Assembly: GCA_950295325.1 (NCBI GenBank)
Contig: OX485803.1
Location: forward strand, 7,626,001 to 7,690,000
Source: Polytrichum commune
Taxonomy: Eukaryota > Streptophyta > Polytrichopsida > Polytrichales > Polytrichaceae
DNA length: 64,000 nt
Direction of reading: 5' to 3'
This document shows, piece by piece, positions 1 to 11,290 of this stretch (its first letter is position 1; the number at the start of each line of letters is the position of its first letter). Under the pieces are notes generated by a model that saw only the letters and a list, made by a program, of their open reading frames with translations, was not told the DNA's origin and did no database searches. The translations under genes were made by a program, and so were the position numbers.

Positions 1-144
1 GGAGTTGGCGTTTATACAAGCAAAGGGCACTAGCCATGGAGAATGCACAATTAGCAACAATTTCACAAGTTTTATGTGTGGGGTTAAATATCATAACCAC
101 AACCTAAGTGGAAGGTGTAGGTGAAGAACCTACACCAAAATTAA

Positions 145-366
145 CTACACCAAATATGATGTTAGTGTGACGTACTATTTGGATTTACACGTTGCTATAT
201 TTTTTCATTGTTGAAATAATAGTTTACCAAGTAAAGCTATCAATGTTTTAAAATGTCCAAACTACCAATTTAACATTTGTTAAAAAAATACAAGATGTAC
301 AGTAAATAGATATAGCATTGTGTAATTCCAAATAGAAAGTCACACTAAATACCATATTTAGTGTAG
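145..366. mobile_element. Short MITE with ~47-bp terminal inverted repeats
   Basis: The left end (145-190) and the reverse complement of the right end (320-366) both read CTACACYAAATATGRT followed by a TTAGTGTGAC-type stretch and a TATTTGGA block. The interior has no coding capacity. If the outer CTA/TAG contains the TA target, the structure fits a Stowaway-like Tc1/mariner MITE; that family call is inference. Related ends recur near 38.41, 39.6 and 56.37 kb. Confidence 0.6.
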
Positions 367-1500
367 TGAGTTAATAGCTCCTTGTACTCACACACGTCCC
401 CACGCCAAATTGTATGAAGTAAACCAAACTCTATATAGTAAATCGTAGACTATGTAGTAAACCAAATTGTATGTCGTATCCCAAACTTATCTTCCATATA
501 TACTTGTGTTCCAGCTCCAAAACGTACCTGCACATGACCATGAGTAAAGTCATAACTTGTATGAAGTATCCAAAATAGAACGGAATTAAAATATTATACT
601 CTTGATTATGCGGTGTATTATGTGCTAGATCATATCATACATGTATGACTAAATCTATTGTTGTGTTGTACCAAAGTCTTCTATAGTTGTATATTCTAAG
701 AGTACACTAGTAACATTGTGAAGTGGGCAAATGGTACATCCACTTGCCCTACTTATGTACAAGAATACCCACTTAATGCTAACGAGGATATGAGGTCATC
801 AAGTGAAAAGGGTTGTGAGTTCTTATTGACTAGAAACATTCATTGACACTTGAATGTGAGAGGGTTTAATTAGGTCCTCGTCTAGAACAACATTTACCTC
901 TCTAGTTGAGAATGCGGAAGGTAATTGCACATCAAGAAGTACTACTCCACAAATCTTCCCCAAGTGCAAATGGTAAGGAGGTGTTGATGTTAATTAAGAA
1001 GGTGGACCACATCATTTCAAAGCCTTCACATCAGTCCTTCTAGAGCACACATCTCATCACAATACTTGGACCATAGACTACACGGGTTTTATCTAATTAG
1101 TGTGAGTTTTAATTCATAGTTACACATTGCTATACATTTTCACTGAGTGTATCAATTTTCACCCAAATTATAGAAGTAGTTAGTATGCGCACCGAAGAAC
1201 ATGATACAACTTAGTTGGTAAGAAACATGAATGCCGGTAAGAGGTTATAGCAACATGTAACTCCAAATGCTAATTCATATTGATTAGACAAACCAATGTA
1301 GATCTTAAGACTACACATGTAACATGGTGAAGGGGATTCGATACATACTACTACTCACTATTGCAGAATTGTAAACACTTTTTCAAAGGTAAGTGGCATG
1401 AATACGAAAATGGTTATGACCGACTACAAATCAATGTTCTTTACTCAAAAAATGAAATTTTCACTAAGAAAAGGAAATATATCTATCATTACGAAGAAAA
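367..1500. other. Gene-free AT-rich interval with a decayed MITE
   Basis: No credible coding region is visible. About 1092-1288 has degenerate inverted ends (CTAATTAGTGTGAG at the left, its complement near 1270-1288) that resemble the MITE at 43192-43390. The rest is unassigned intergenic DNA. Confidence 0.4.
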
Positions 1501-1511
1501 ATAAATAAATT

Positions 1512-2280
1512 TTACACCTCGATTCTTTCAAGGACCCAAGCCTCTTTGAGATCCAAGATACAATGCAACTTGTCAGAGGAATTCTTCAATGCATTCTTGA
1601 ATTGGTACAGAGCGGACATCGTTGCACACCTCCTCACCAAGACCTTCGTGGCCAGATCATCGGGGTCATCATTTTCATTATGCCCAAGTAAACGTTCCAC
1701 ATCCTCTTCACCTTGGTTAAGGAGCGCATTATGCAATATTGCACATGTGGTAATGACATCGGGAAGGTACTTTACATTGAATTGGGTCATCTCAAGTAAC
1801 TCCCTCCAAGTTTTTCTTAACATTCCAAATACATTTCCAACCACCCCTCTATCCTTTCGAAACTTGTTTTTATAAAGGGTTTCTAAAACAGTAGGGTTTG
1901 GGGAGCATTGATTTACAACAAACCATGGCATGAGAGAGTATCCGAGTCACCCAATAGATTGGGGGGGGGGGGGAACCCATCCACGCCTTAGGGAGACATT
2001 GAACAAACCCTTCTTCTATGCTAAATGATAAAGGCTTGGTATATGGAGAACATAGGCATCAATTGTTAATCTGGGCATAGTCAAAACAAATCCAAGAACC
2101 TTCTACGATTGTTGACTACGGCTTAGCAATTAATTAAATAGCATTGGATCTTGAAGTAGACATAAACTTAAGGACCAACCCTTGGTTTGGCTATAGAGAT
2201 GTGGATTTTGTCAATCGACCCTACAATTGCAAGCAACCCACACAAGCGTTTGAAATCATGTTGTATTTAGACTAACCTAG
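1512..2280 (-). pseudogene. PIF/Harbinger transposase relic (DDE_Tnp_4)
   Basis: This is the decayed C-terminal two thirds of a PIF/Harbinger DDE transposase, the nuclease that cuts and pastes this DNA-transposon superfamily. An open stretch (1931 to 1512) encodes FRKDRGVVGNVFGMLRKTW and then a segment ending CAILHNALL, which is the typical closing helix region of these proteins. Further upstream on the minus strand (about 2270-1950) broken frames still read like the family: LCGLLAIVGSIDKIHI (around the first catalytic Asp), IAKPRVGP, and AVVNNRRRFLDL (the AVVD-x-x-K-x-F-L-D-L block). Several stops and a poly-G run at about 1961-1972 break the frame. The N-terminal DNA-binding part and terminal repeats were not found. 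It is non-functional. Confidence 0.75.
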
Positions 2281-3254
2281 TGACGATGGGCCAAGTGATT
2301 TTGTGTTTATGAACGACATTTATTGCATGACAAGTGCCGTGTATGACAATCAATAATGCAGAAGTCCCAATCACAAATGATTTGGAGCAAAGTTGCATGT
2401 TGGATCCTTGCGCAAGCTTTAAGAGAGTACTAGCCAACTTAATGAAGATTGAGATAGCAAATAGGTATAAACTTTGGTCGTATAGAAAAGAAACAATTGT
2501 CTATCATCATCATACTCCTCAAAATATAAAATGGGACAACCATATATTGAACCTAAGTGTAGCCCAACATCCTAAGTCGGGGTCAATAATTTGGATTGAG
2601 TTGCATAACTAGACAATTTGGAGTGCCATGAGCCTCTGAAAATCATGCAAGGGAACGGCCCATGTTAAAGGGCCCTACCCTAAAAATCCGGCCAATTTTA
2701 GGAGTTATTACATAAGCAGGCTAAAGTCAAGAGGGGTTGGGTCTTTACATTGTACCAACTATAACAATAGACAAATACATCAAATTGGAATTAGACGATT
2801 CCAACTACAAGATTGTGATTGAGCCAAAAGATAAGAAATGATCATGTGGTGAAATGATTTATGTATATATATAAGAAAGCTTTAGTTTACATTTAGTAAG
2901 ACTTGACACTTTTAGAAGTATCTCTTAGATACTATGGATAAAGATGGATAGGACTAGGAGTGGCCTTGGGCATAAGAGAAAGTTCGGGGGAGTAGAGAAA
3001 AACATCTTGTGGTTCGAGCTCATAGCAATTATAATGTCATGTTTAAGTTGTAAAGCTTTTGTAATGTACAAAGTTTGATAGTTCATAATACTATTGTCTC
3101 ATGTGCATTCTTGATTGTAATATTCTTGTGTAAAAGAGGAATGAGGTAAGGACTCTACATTGTTTGATGCAATCCTACCCCCATCGCATGATTTAGTGTC
3201 AGCTCCTAAGTGGATCCTTACCACATGATGCTTCGGTCGCTTTCAACAAAGAGC
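2281..3254. other. Gene-free interval, nothing recognised
   Basis: AT-rich sequence with no coding region I can support. The 92-codon frame at 2334-2612 has no recognisable motifs and is probably chance or transposon debris. Confidence 0.35.
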
Positions 3255-4985
3255 ATGTTAAGAAGGATGCATCATTGTTGTCTAAGTTCTTATTAGACAA
3301 CTCTTTACATTTTGGTGTTAATAAAATGAGTATTGTTCTTCCTCTTTTAGTGTAGAACGCTTGGGAAACACAAAAAATGTCCTATTATCGAGGTGTCGTC
3401 TTCTCATTAATATGACAATTGGCGTAAAATTGTCGTACTATCGAGGGAATACAAAGCCATAAGCAATATGAGCTTTAAAATATATACAACGAGTTTAAGC
3501 AATATAAATTGTATGAAATAATAACTTACAACTCCAAACAAATAAAGATATTGTCAAGAACTCTTGAAATAGGAGTTCAAAAATCTTTGGTGTTGCCTAC
3601 CCAATTTAGCAACTATCATCTTATCTAAATTCCCTACTAGCTTTTGAAAATTAATCATTTCATTAACACCAAAATGTGAGGAGTTGTCTAATAAGAAATT
3701 AAGCAACAATGATGCATGACATTTAACATCACTAAGCTTTGTTGTAGGTGGAGCACCATCATCCACATCTATTCAATGTAAGTCAACATTAAGATCAAAG
3801 CTTTGTGCATAATTGATTCCCAAAGCAACATCCAGTGCTCAATTCTAGCTCATTAACCTCTTCCCCTTCCATCTGAATGTAAGTCTTAATTGATATCTCG
3901 TCATCACCGAATCACAACTATGAGATCAGAGCACAAAGTTAATTTGATTCTTCTGGCATCCTACTCTTCTCTTTTTCATCAACTAGGGCAAAATCAACAT
4001 TCCATGTTACAGGTATATATGCGCCATCCTCCAACAATTCATGACTATTTGTGCATCCAACTCACTCCATACTTCATAATTCCACACGATAGCCTTTCTA
4101 ATGTTGGGCACCACCTTCCTTAAGTCCTTCAATGTAGCATCATCATAATGTGATAAAACACACTGCAAAAGTTTCTTCTTGTACTGAATTTTGAAAGATG
4201 TTTTTATACCTTGTAACACTGGTAGGAAGGAATACCAAAGTCATGTACACAAAGATAACAAAGAGAGCACAAAGCAAGAGAGTGCACAAAGACATTGATG
4301 ATACTATATCACTTGTGTACAAGGCAACATACGAGGCAAGAGGCCACTCTAACCCTAAGCATGTCCATTCTACACTAGTAACCCTAATTATCATTAAGTT
4401 TCCCATGATAAGTGAAGTTATCAAGTAGTTCCCAAGTAAAAATGGATGTATTTTAGATGTACATTACATAGATGAAAGGAATTTTAGCATTCGTTACCTC
4501 TTTAATATGACAAAACAGAGATTCTAAATGTCGTATTATCAAGTGTCATAGTCATATAAAAGGGGGAGTTTTGAACTAAAAAGTTTGGTTGCGCAAAAAT
4601 GCGTCGTAATATCGAGGGTGTCGTACAAACGAGTGCCATACTAACGAGGTGAGATTGCAGTTTTCAAAAGCTAGTAGGGAATTTAGACAAGGTGACAATA
4701 GTTAACTTGGGTAGGCAACACCATAGGTCTTTGAACTCCTATTTCAAGATTTCTTAAGAATATTTGTACTTTGTTTGGAGTTATAAATTATTATTTCATA
4801 CAATCTATATTGCTTAACTTGATGTATATATTTTAAAGCTCATATTGCTTTTGTTTTTGTATTCCCTCGATGGTATGACAATTTTACGCCAATTATCATA
4901 TTAACGAGAAGACAACACCTTAATAATACGACATTTTTTTGTGTTTCCCAAACGTGCCATACTAAAGAGGGAGGACGGTAGCGTA
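3255..4985 (+). mobile_element. Pogo/Tigger-like element relic, interrupted by a second copy
   Basis: Plus-strand remnants of a pogo/Tigger-like transposase C-terminus occur in two blocks. Block one (3255-3328) encodes a DASLLSKFLLDNSLHFGVN-type sequence. Block two (4656-4750) continues it with FQKLVGNLDK and LGRQH. It is followed by an untranslated 3' end (about 4750-4985) that matches, in inverted orientation, 3340-3560. The two blocks join cleanly once 3331-4655 is removed, so another family member interrupted this one. The 5' boundary was not found. The transposase is dead. Confidence 0.6.
3331..4655 (-). mobile_element. Nested pogo/Tigger-like element (minus strand)
   Basis: This ~1.3-kb element is inserted in the coding end of the relic around it. 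On the minus strand its 5' end reads CAATCTCACCTCGTTAGTAT, followed by repeated TACGAC motifs and CTCGATATTACGAC, as in pogo/Tigger terminal repeats. Two transposase pieces remain. One (4219-4007) has KKLLQCVLSHYDDA and a segment ending VMNCWR, the conserved region downstream of the DDE core of DDE_1 proteins. The other (3766-3554) encodes the C-terminal tail with LLDNSSHFGVNEMINFQK. Stops and an unrelated stretch at about 4220-4430 separate the pieces. The flanks fit a TA duplication with one copy mutated. Confidence 0.6.
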
Positions 4986-6126
4986 AGATGTTAGGGACAT
5001 TTAGATAGTTGTCAAAGCCATCCAGTATATGTTTGACTTGGATTGCGTATGATTGAATTGGATATTTTTTGGTTGGATGTGTGACGATGTTTGGATTGTT
5101 GTCCTCTACTTAGATTGCCACCATCAGTAGTCTATTGACTTGTGTGAACAGTTTTTTCTTTTCCTTAAACCATGTGCCCATACTACTAAAGTTTCTTCTT
5201 TGCCAAAGCATCCATCAACTCATTTCTAAAACGTATGTGAATATCTAAAATACAACATACATCATGTTCACTTCTTGCCAATTGCATGCATTTGTTGCAA
5301 GAATGGGATGTGGACTCTAGCATCAATACTAAATTTCCCAACCCAAACCCTCATACCATGCTTGCGGTTGTAGTTTTTTAAAGTAGAGTTGGGCATTCAT
5401 GGGGATAAGCACATCAACTCCCCATTCATATTGTTCATGTCAAAATACCACAAATACAAGCTCCTAGTTGGTGTATTTCCAAATACTTTTCCTCCCTTCC
5501 TATCACCGCTCACTAGTCACATGATAGCATTCCATGGGTCTAGACCAAAAATTGTGACCATGAGAGATCCAAAATCATTATATTCCCATTCCTTGGTCAC
5601 CAATGTAAATTGACCCTTCTTTCCAATAAAGCCTTCAATGCACTAGCTTACATCCGACCTTAGAAAATGTTTTACCCCTCAAACCTATAAATGTTGAGTT
5701 GTGCATCTCATCCATCCAACATAAACACTTGACCCCCTATAAGTTTGGACTCATTCATCTCCATTGACTTTGACTGTACTAATACAAGGTTTGTGAAAAC
5801 TATTTACGTTGTCAGATTAACTAAAGTTCTATATTATCCGAGTTTTGTACACATTTAGGTCTTTTATCTTGGATGAATGGGGAAGTAAACTTGTAAACGG
5901 CATTTCCTTCTTCCCCAATTTTTCTACCTCTCTAAGTTACACAATGCTCCCACGCTTACAAACATACACACTGCCACCGTCATAAATGAGATATCATTTC
6001 AATAACAACTGGGTACAAATCATTTTAAATACTACTTCAAATGTAATAAGTTTATTCAAATAGTTTTACTCTATTTTAGGCTGTAAGAACTTTCTCAAAG
6101 AGTTCCGTAAACTAACACCAAGGTTT
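4986..6126. other. Gene-free interval, nothing recognised
   Basis: No coding, RNA or repeat structure could be supported beyond general AT richness. Confidence 0.3.
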
Positions 6127-6272
6127 CATAACATTATTCAGATTCATAACAATGTTTTGTGGGATTGACAATATTTCATGGAATATTCTTCATATCCATA
6201 CTGAAGATGGGAATATTATGTGGAATACTATCAATTCCACATAACATTGTTTTGGATTTGAATAATGTTATG
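6127..6272. mobile_element. Palindromic 146-bp MITE, copy A
   Basis: A nearly complete foldback. It opens with CATAACATTATTCA and closes with the complement TGAATAATGTTATG, and the arms pair along most of the length around a centre near 6200. A second copy with the same ends is at 42867-43015. There is no coding capacity. Confidence 0.75.
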
Positions 6273-6734
6273 TTTTGAGATTCCTCCCAACAATGAATGG
6301 GAGATGTTGCCACTAACTAAGTTACATATGAATTGCTTGAGTTCTAGAGATGATTGCTTGAAGTTCAAGACTTTGGGAAAACTACCGATCATTTGAGAAG
6401 AATCTAGGGAATATACCTCAAACGAATAAAGAAAAACCAAAAGATGTCAACATGTATCTGGTTGGACTTGGGAACACCAGGATCTCAACCGATTATGCCC
6501 AAAAATCTCCCCGGACACTCACTACTAGGAAGGAGGGTCACTTTGACATGTGTCCATGACATAAAAAACTTTCGTGTTGGAGTTTTGAGCTCCAAATTCA
6601 TTTATAGGCTAGAAGTTGCAGTCTTCACAGTCCAAATCCAATCTTTTCTCTTGTCTTTCAACTTTGAAAAACCTCAGAGGCCCATTATGGGTCTCACCAT
6701 GTTGGATGGAGGTGTTTCTCTCTTCAAGGGCTAA

Positions 6735-7234
6735 GGGTCACTTCACACACGATACTGAGAGCCCACGACCATTACACTTCAAGGACTCTAGTTGGTGGAA
6801 AAGGCGGAGCCGGTCCAAGTTCGATTCACACTACGCTCGGGGGCCAACAGAGTATGTGAATGCAAGATGGATGTAAAGTCTACATGGATTCCTACATGGC
6901 ATCGAATGGATCATGTTTCATGGTCACTTGGATTATTTCCAATGACCACCTCTTGGAGGTAGGCCTAATACAAAACCATTGGGAGACCATTATACTCCGA
7001 ATGCTCACAACCGTTGATTTATTCTATTTTATCATGTGTGAGGACCCGCATGAATAAAAATTCATTGAAATAGCATTCGGTTGAGGACCTGGTCACATAT
7101 GACTTCACACTACGCTTGAGGATCCGTGGGCACGCTACATGATTTGGAGGTGTCTTGGGGCAGCCTTTGGACACTTCCTTTTGAGCTCTCACAGTTTCAT
7201 GGTCACGGCTCTTGACTCGTGTGCGAAGTGGCCC
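6735..7234. mobile_element. 500-bp MITE with TAA duplication (family C)
   Basis: The ends are inverted (GGGTCACTTCACACACGA at left; CGTGTGCGAAGTGGCCC at right) and flanked by TAA on both sides (6732-6734 and 7235-7237). A 3-bp TAA/TTA target duplication is typical of PIF/Harbinger. The interior matches, inverted, the element at 56718-57745, including the unit amplified there. Confidence 0.75.
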
Positions 7235-7237
7235 TAA

Positions 7238-7690
7238 GTGTTCAATATATGGCCTATATACACAATTTCTACAAGTCCTGTCAACTGTTAAATATCATGT
7301 ATTTTATATTAATGGCTTTTAAATTGTTCTTTACTATTTCCCTCAATGTAAAGGACAAAACAGAATTTCGATTGTATATGACACTGGAATCTACAATACT
7401 AAGTAGGTACTGTACCCAATGGCATCCAAGATGTGTCTTTGAAGCCAGATTTTTGACAATGCACATGTATTTAACTGATTCGAAAAGTGTACATGAAAAT
7501 TGATTTAATTTTAGATAGTGTCACTTTATTTATTTATTTATTTATTTATTAACAAAATTACATACATGTCTCGTGAATGATGATGCTCAAAAAATGGCCT
7601 CTCAGAGGCTTAGGGATGTAGGCTATTGCTTGTTATTTTTAGTAGGAAAAAGTCATATAATGGACCCCATCTACACTAATGCAAGCAGGT
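7238..7690. other. Gene-free interval with an ATTT microsatellite
   Basis: No gene seen. A TTTA/ATTT microsatellite lies at about 7524-7552. The left target-site duplication of the large LINE follows at 7691. Confidence 0.5.
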
Positions 7691-7704
7691 TGACTCTTTA
7701 TTCA
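7691..7704. repeat. Target-site duplication of the large LINE (3' side)
   Basis: TGACTCTTTATTCA here is repeated exactly at 22377-22390. It directly follows the element's short ATA/TTA-rich tail, as expected for target-primed reverse transcription. Confidence 0.85.
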
Positions 7705-7720
7705 ATAATAATAACAACTT

Positions 7721-7740
7721 CGGTCTCCGAAAGGAGACCG
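7721..7740 (-). promoter_or_regulatory. 3'-terminal hairpin of the LINE, copy 1
   Basis: CGGTCTCC-GAAA-GGAGACCG is a perfect 8-bp stem with a 4-nt loop, 16 bp from the element's 3' end. The same position in copy 2 (44986-45006) also forms a hairpin with a different sequence. In LINEs with stringent 3' recognition such stem-loops are the template signal for their RT; that role here is inference. Confidence 0.65.
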
Positions 7741-7920
7741 ACGTGAATTAAGTGTCTGTTCGATCTACCTTCAATCCCAAGCCCACAGGACAGAGGTATG
7801 AAGGAGAAGATCTACTCCCCCCTTTCGAGAGTAGACACTTTAGACACAATAAACCAATAATGTAAACTACGCCTAATATAATACCCCGTGCCCCTTACCC
7901 CTAACTTTTTAAGTTCTGAG

Positions 7921-9072
7921 TTATGGGGGGTCTGGATTTTGGGGGAGTGGTTGGTGGTTTTCAATTCTCCTCTTATGGAGGAGGATAGACATGGCATATT
8001 GTATTGCAATGGTGTTAATATTTTTGAACGTATTTTTTATGGTGGCCATGGGTATTTTGAAATTGGTCTCTAGTGCTTTCATAGATAGGATGTGGGCAAT
8101 AGCTTTAGCACCAGCTGTGATGACAATAAGTGGTTCGATTTTCCATCCTCTGGAAGCAATGCTAGCAATTAGTGGGTTGTATTTGTTATTTTTTGCTTCA
8201 ATTGCTTATGGGGAGAATATGTCATTGCAGTATGTGAATTCAATAAATTGTATGGTGAGGTTAGGGTCAATGTCGCTGGGAGGGACATTTTGATATGGTA
8301 ATTCCTTAACACAAAGGATGTCATGTCTAAATCTTGTGTTGCAGTGACATCTTTGTGTACTACATGTGCAGGGGAGTAGCCAGTTGGGGACTGTGTTTTC
8401 TTGGGGGTTGTTATTGAAGGTGCCAGCATTCATGAGAGTAAAGCATCGGGATTTTTCTGATGAGATTAGGAGTTTCCTAATTTCCCCAACTGCTTTGTTA
8501 TGTCTTTTAACTCTAAGTGAGTGTATATGTTGGTGTTTACATGTAAGTAGTACATGCAGCCATGTATCTGGTTCGTTTGAGTTGCATATGGGGCACGTAA
8601 TAGTGGGATATCTTTGGTGACCAAAGAACATTTGTTTCCTCGCATTACCCATGTAGGTTCCTGTGCGGAATTTGATGAGGCATGATTTTTGTTTGTCGGT
8701 GATAGCATGATTTGCCCAAAATTCGTTCGACAGCTCTTTGTCTATATCAACATTTTCTGTCCATTTACAAGTGTTGGGGGTTTGTGTGGCCATGATTGCT
8801 AGGTTTGTTTCCCTATCATATTTTTTAATTTGTTTTTCTAGGAATCTGACTGGGCCTTTGTCCGGAACGTCTTCCATCGAGGCCCATACGTCTTTTTGGT
8901 AGTAGTAAGGGGTGGCGTGGGCATGTTCGTATGAGTGAATGGCAATTTTGTGTTCTAATTCTAATCCTTCTTTTGCTAGTTTATCTGCTTTTTCATTGCC
9001 GTCAATGTTGACGTGTGCTCTAACTTTGTATAGTGTGATTGGTTGTGTCCGTTTTTGAAGGATTTTTACCAT
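7921..9072 (-). pseudogene. LINE ORF2 3' part: RNase H end, CCHC finger, PD-(D/E)XK-like nuclease
   Basis: The 288-codon frame (9072-8206) starts with the last RNase H motif (a KVRAH segment, then DGNEKADKLAKEG with the catalytic Asp). Next is a C-x2-C-x9-H-x4-C finger with DTWLH in the middle, RVKRHNKAV, and a Cys-rich stretch ending CHC. It then reads DILCVKELP and QFIEFTYCND before a frame break. The homologous region of the second copy reads RPDILCVKG, FIEFTYCND and NNKYKPL. That PD...E-x-T...K-x-x-KY layout is how the restriction-like endonuclease of R2-type LINEs looks. Here RPD is RHD, so the nuclease is probably damaged. The tail (8205-7921) is frameshifted. Plus-strand frames over this stretch are shadows. 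Confidence 0.7.
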
Positions 9073-9077
9073 GGAGG

Positions 9078-9842
9078 CTAGTGTGGTTTGGTCTGGGTGA
9101 CTATTATGAAGTGTGGGATGTTAATTTGTGTGTTAAGTAGGTATAATACGTTTAGACTGTCTGTGAATATGAATGCGGGTTCGTTGGGATATTGTGTATT
9201 GATAATTCTTAGTGTTTCGTGTATAGCAATCATTTCTGCTCGTAATATATTTTGGTGTCCATGTAATCGATTGGCGATGTTTAGCCCTTTGGGGCTGTAG
9301 ATACCATATCCAGCTCTTTCTCTTCTCCATTCCCCGGGGGCTATTTCTTTGGGTTTCATAAACGAGCCATCAATGTAATAGCTGAATTGGGGGTGGAATT
9401 TTAGAGGTAGATTTGTCTGGTAGTTAGGGAGTTGTGGGATGGGGATGTTATTGTATAGGAGTATATTTGGGTAATTTGATTTAGACCATTTTTTACTAGA
9501 GTTCACGGTGATGTTTGAAGGGGTGGGTGGTGCAATTTGGGTGTGGCTTTGTAGTATTTGGATATTATCGGCTATGTCCTTTAGTAATTTCATTTGTTCA
9601 TAGGTGCCTATGTTACTGTTTTGGTGGTGGATACAGAATATTTGTAGGGTAGATGATTCTTTTCTTGTAATATTGAGTTCGGGGGGTATTGTGGGTTCTT
9701 CATATGTGATCGTGTCAGCGGCAAAGTGGGCAATGACGTGTGTGTCCAGGAAAGGACCTGTGTGCGGGTTAGAGTTTTTGTACCATTCGGTATCCGGGGA
9801 TATAAGTATAGTGATTGTATATGGGTCATTTTGGGCCGCCAT
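9078..9842 (-). pseudogene. LINE ORF2: RNase H domain (copy 1)
   Basis: This open stretch of about 254 codons carries an RNase H type I domain, which degrades the RNA strand of RNA:DNA hybrids. Visible motifs in order are YYIDGSF (first catalytic Asp), ILRAEMIAIHETL (catalytic Glu) and FIFTDSLNVLYLL (third Asp). The fourth Asp lies in the next frame at 9072. N-terminal to it is the end of the unknown domain (AAQNDPYTITILISPD) and a Pro-rich linker. A frameshift at each end separates it from neighbouring ORF2 pieces. The first frame residue is internal, not a true start. The Glu kept here is Lys in copy 2. Confidence 0.75.
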
Positions 9843-9946
9843 GCGAGCCTAGTGAATGGCTTGTTGTAAGTTTGTTGCGTTGTGGGGGTGAGCGTATCCA
9901 ATTCCTTGCTATTTGTGGTCAAACGCTTTCCCTAGGGATCCAAATA

Positions 9947-10396
9947 TTATGTCACGCGAGAATGGTGAGTAGAATTGGGTAATTGTGTGGGACATGTTAC
10001 TGGGGATGAAAAGTATGAATGGTTGATATTGAATGTTGTTATTAGGAGATCTAATATTGGGGTTGGTATTGTGTATTGGGCACGTTTGAGTGGGTCATTT
10101 TTTGGAATACGGTATTTGTATATTTGATATAACCAAACAATTTCAGTTTCGAAAAATTGGGTGGGTGGTTCTAGACTATGTGTGGTGTTTTTTGCCAATT
10201 GGTATTGTTTCCATAACCACATTAGTCTGGTTTTCGGGATGGTGATGAGGTGCCGACCATTGTCTTCGTATATGTGAGCGACATCAAATTGTATTTGGAT
10301 AGTGTCAGAGTTTGTTTCGATGTCATTTTCTGGGTTACATTCGTTACTAGAGATATGGGCTAGTGGGCTTATTGTGGTTGGTGTGACGTATCTCAT
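9947..10396 (-). pseudogene. LINE ORF2: segment between RT and RNase H, unknown fold
   Basis: This 149-codon stretch is homologous to the start of the 765-codon frame at 45414-47711. It reads HIYEDNGRHLITIPKTR, ETEIVWLYQIYKYRIPKNDP and HSYFSSPVTCPTQ before a frameshift. In copy 2 it continues with FYSPFSRNIIFGSLGKAF, KWQGIGYVHL and ITILISPDTNWY. The spacing of an FGS block, KWxG, a short turn, an alanine-rich helix and a ILxxPD-W strand recalls Dam-like or PCIF1-like adenine methyltransferase folds, but no canonical NPPY/F motif is present. I treat the function as unknown. Confidence 0.55.
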
Positions 10397-11290
10397 GTCT
10401 CTTTGTTGTTCTGTGGAGAAGTAGGCATTAATAATGTTTGAAAAATGTTTGTGTTGTCTTTCCGTGTAGTAGTGGGTAAGTAGGTCGGTGTTCTAGTTAC
10501 ATGTGTTGGCGTCGCAGTAGGGGTATAAGTCTTTTGGAGTTCGCCATTTGTTGTATGTGTGATTATTTGTTGTAGCCCATTGACATAAGTATGACGTGAC
10601 TGTTCTTTTTATTCCGTTATGGTCGTTAGAATATTTTTGTTTGTGATCGAGTATTTTGTGTATGGAATATTATCGGGGGTCTTTAAGTATATTGTTGGGG
10701 GGAGGGGGTAGAGGGGGGATGGGAGGGTTTGGGGGTGTATGGGTGGAGTCGGTATGTGCGGTAGGATGTTGTGGTGTCTTATTATATATTTGTTTTTGAG
10801 GGATCTGGGTGGGTGGTATCGTGGGCATGGTAGGGGACATTCGTAGTTACAAGAAGGGTGGCAAAATAGTTGGTTAGCGATATTTAGTGCACTTTGGATG
10901 AATTTGGAGGGGGTGGAGTGGTAGATTTTGAATTATTCTTGGTTCATTAGTGTGGTGCCATTAGGCATGGTTATTTGGTCTAGTGTTGTTATATTATGTA
11001 TGAGAAATTTGTGTAATAATTTAAGTGATGTGTTGGGATTTAGACCTTGTAGCATTTGTGCTTCTTGCATCCACGCATTTCGAGTGGGGATGGGTGTAGT
11101 AGGAAGTTGTTAATTGTACTTTTTAGATGAACTCCGGCTTCATGCTTGAGCAAGAATAATGTTCTAGTGATAGGTGATCTAACACAGTGGTGGTATTTAA
11201 TACGGGAAATTTCTTTTAGAGCCCTCATATTTGGCAAGAATAAATTGCATTAGGCTACTATAGATTTTGCCGATTCGACCTTTATCATTA
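10397..11290 (-). pseudogene. LINE ORF2: degenerate region downstream of RT
   Basis: Several frameshifts break this stretch. The matching part of copy 2 (48182-47931) encodes a Cys/His-containing run with SYLCQW, WRTQRDLYPYC and HYYKERQHKHF, possibly a zinc-binding knuckle. Here the same words occur in pieces near 10440-10680, next to a G-rich tract (C-rich on the coding strand) at about 10690-10740. Confidence 0.5.

Noticed and set aside
1961..1972. G/C homopolymer runs here and near 24446, 33754, 43398, 51467 and 55314 as functional quadruplex sites
   Set aside because: They are simple mononucleotide runs in non-conserved DNA, prone to sequencing error; no paired G-tract layout was seen.
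9700..10050. A cellular PCIF1/Dam-type methyltransferase gene
   Set aside because: The segment is embedded in LINE ORF2 between RT and RNase H in both copies and lacks NPPY/F, so it is a transposon domain of unknown activity.
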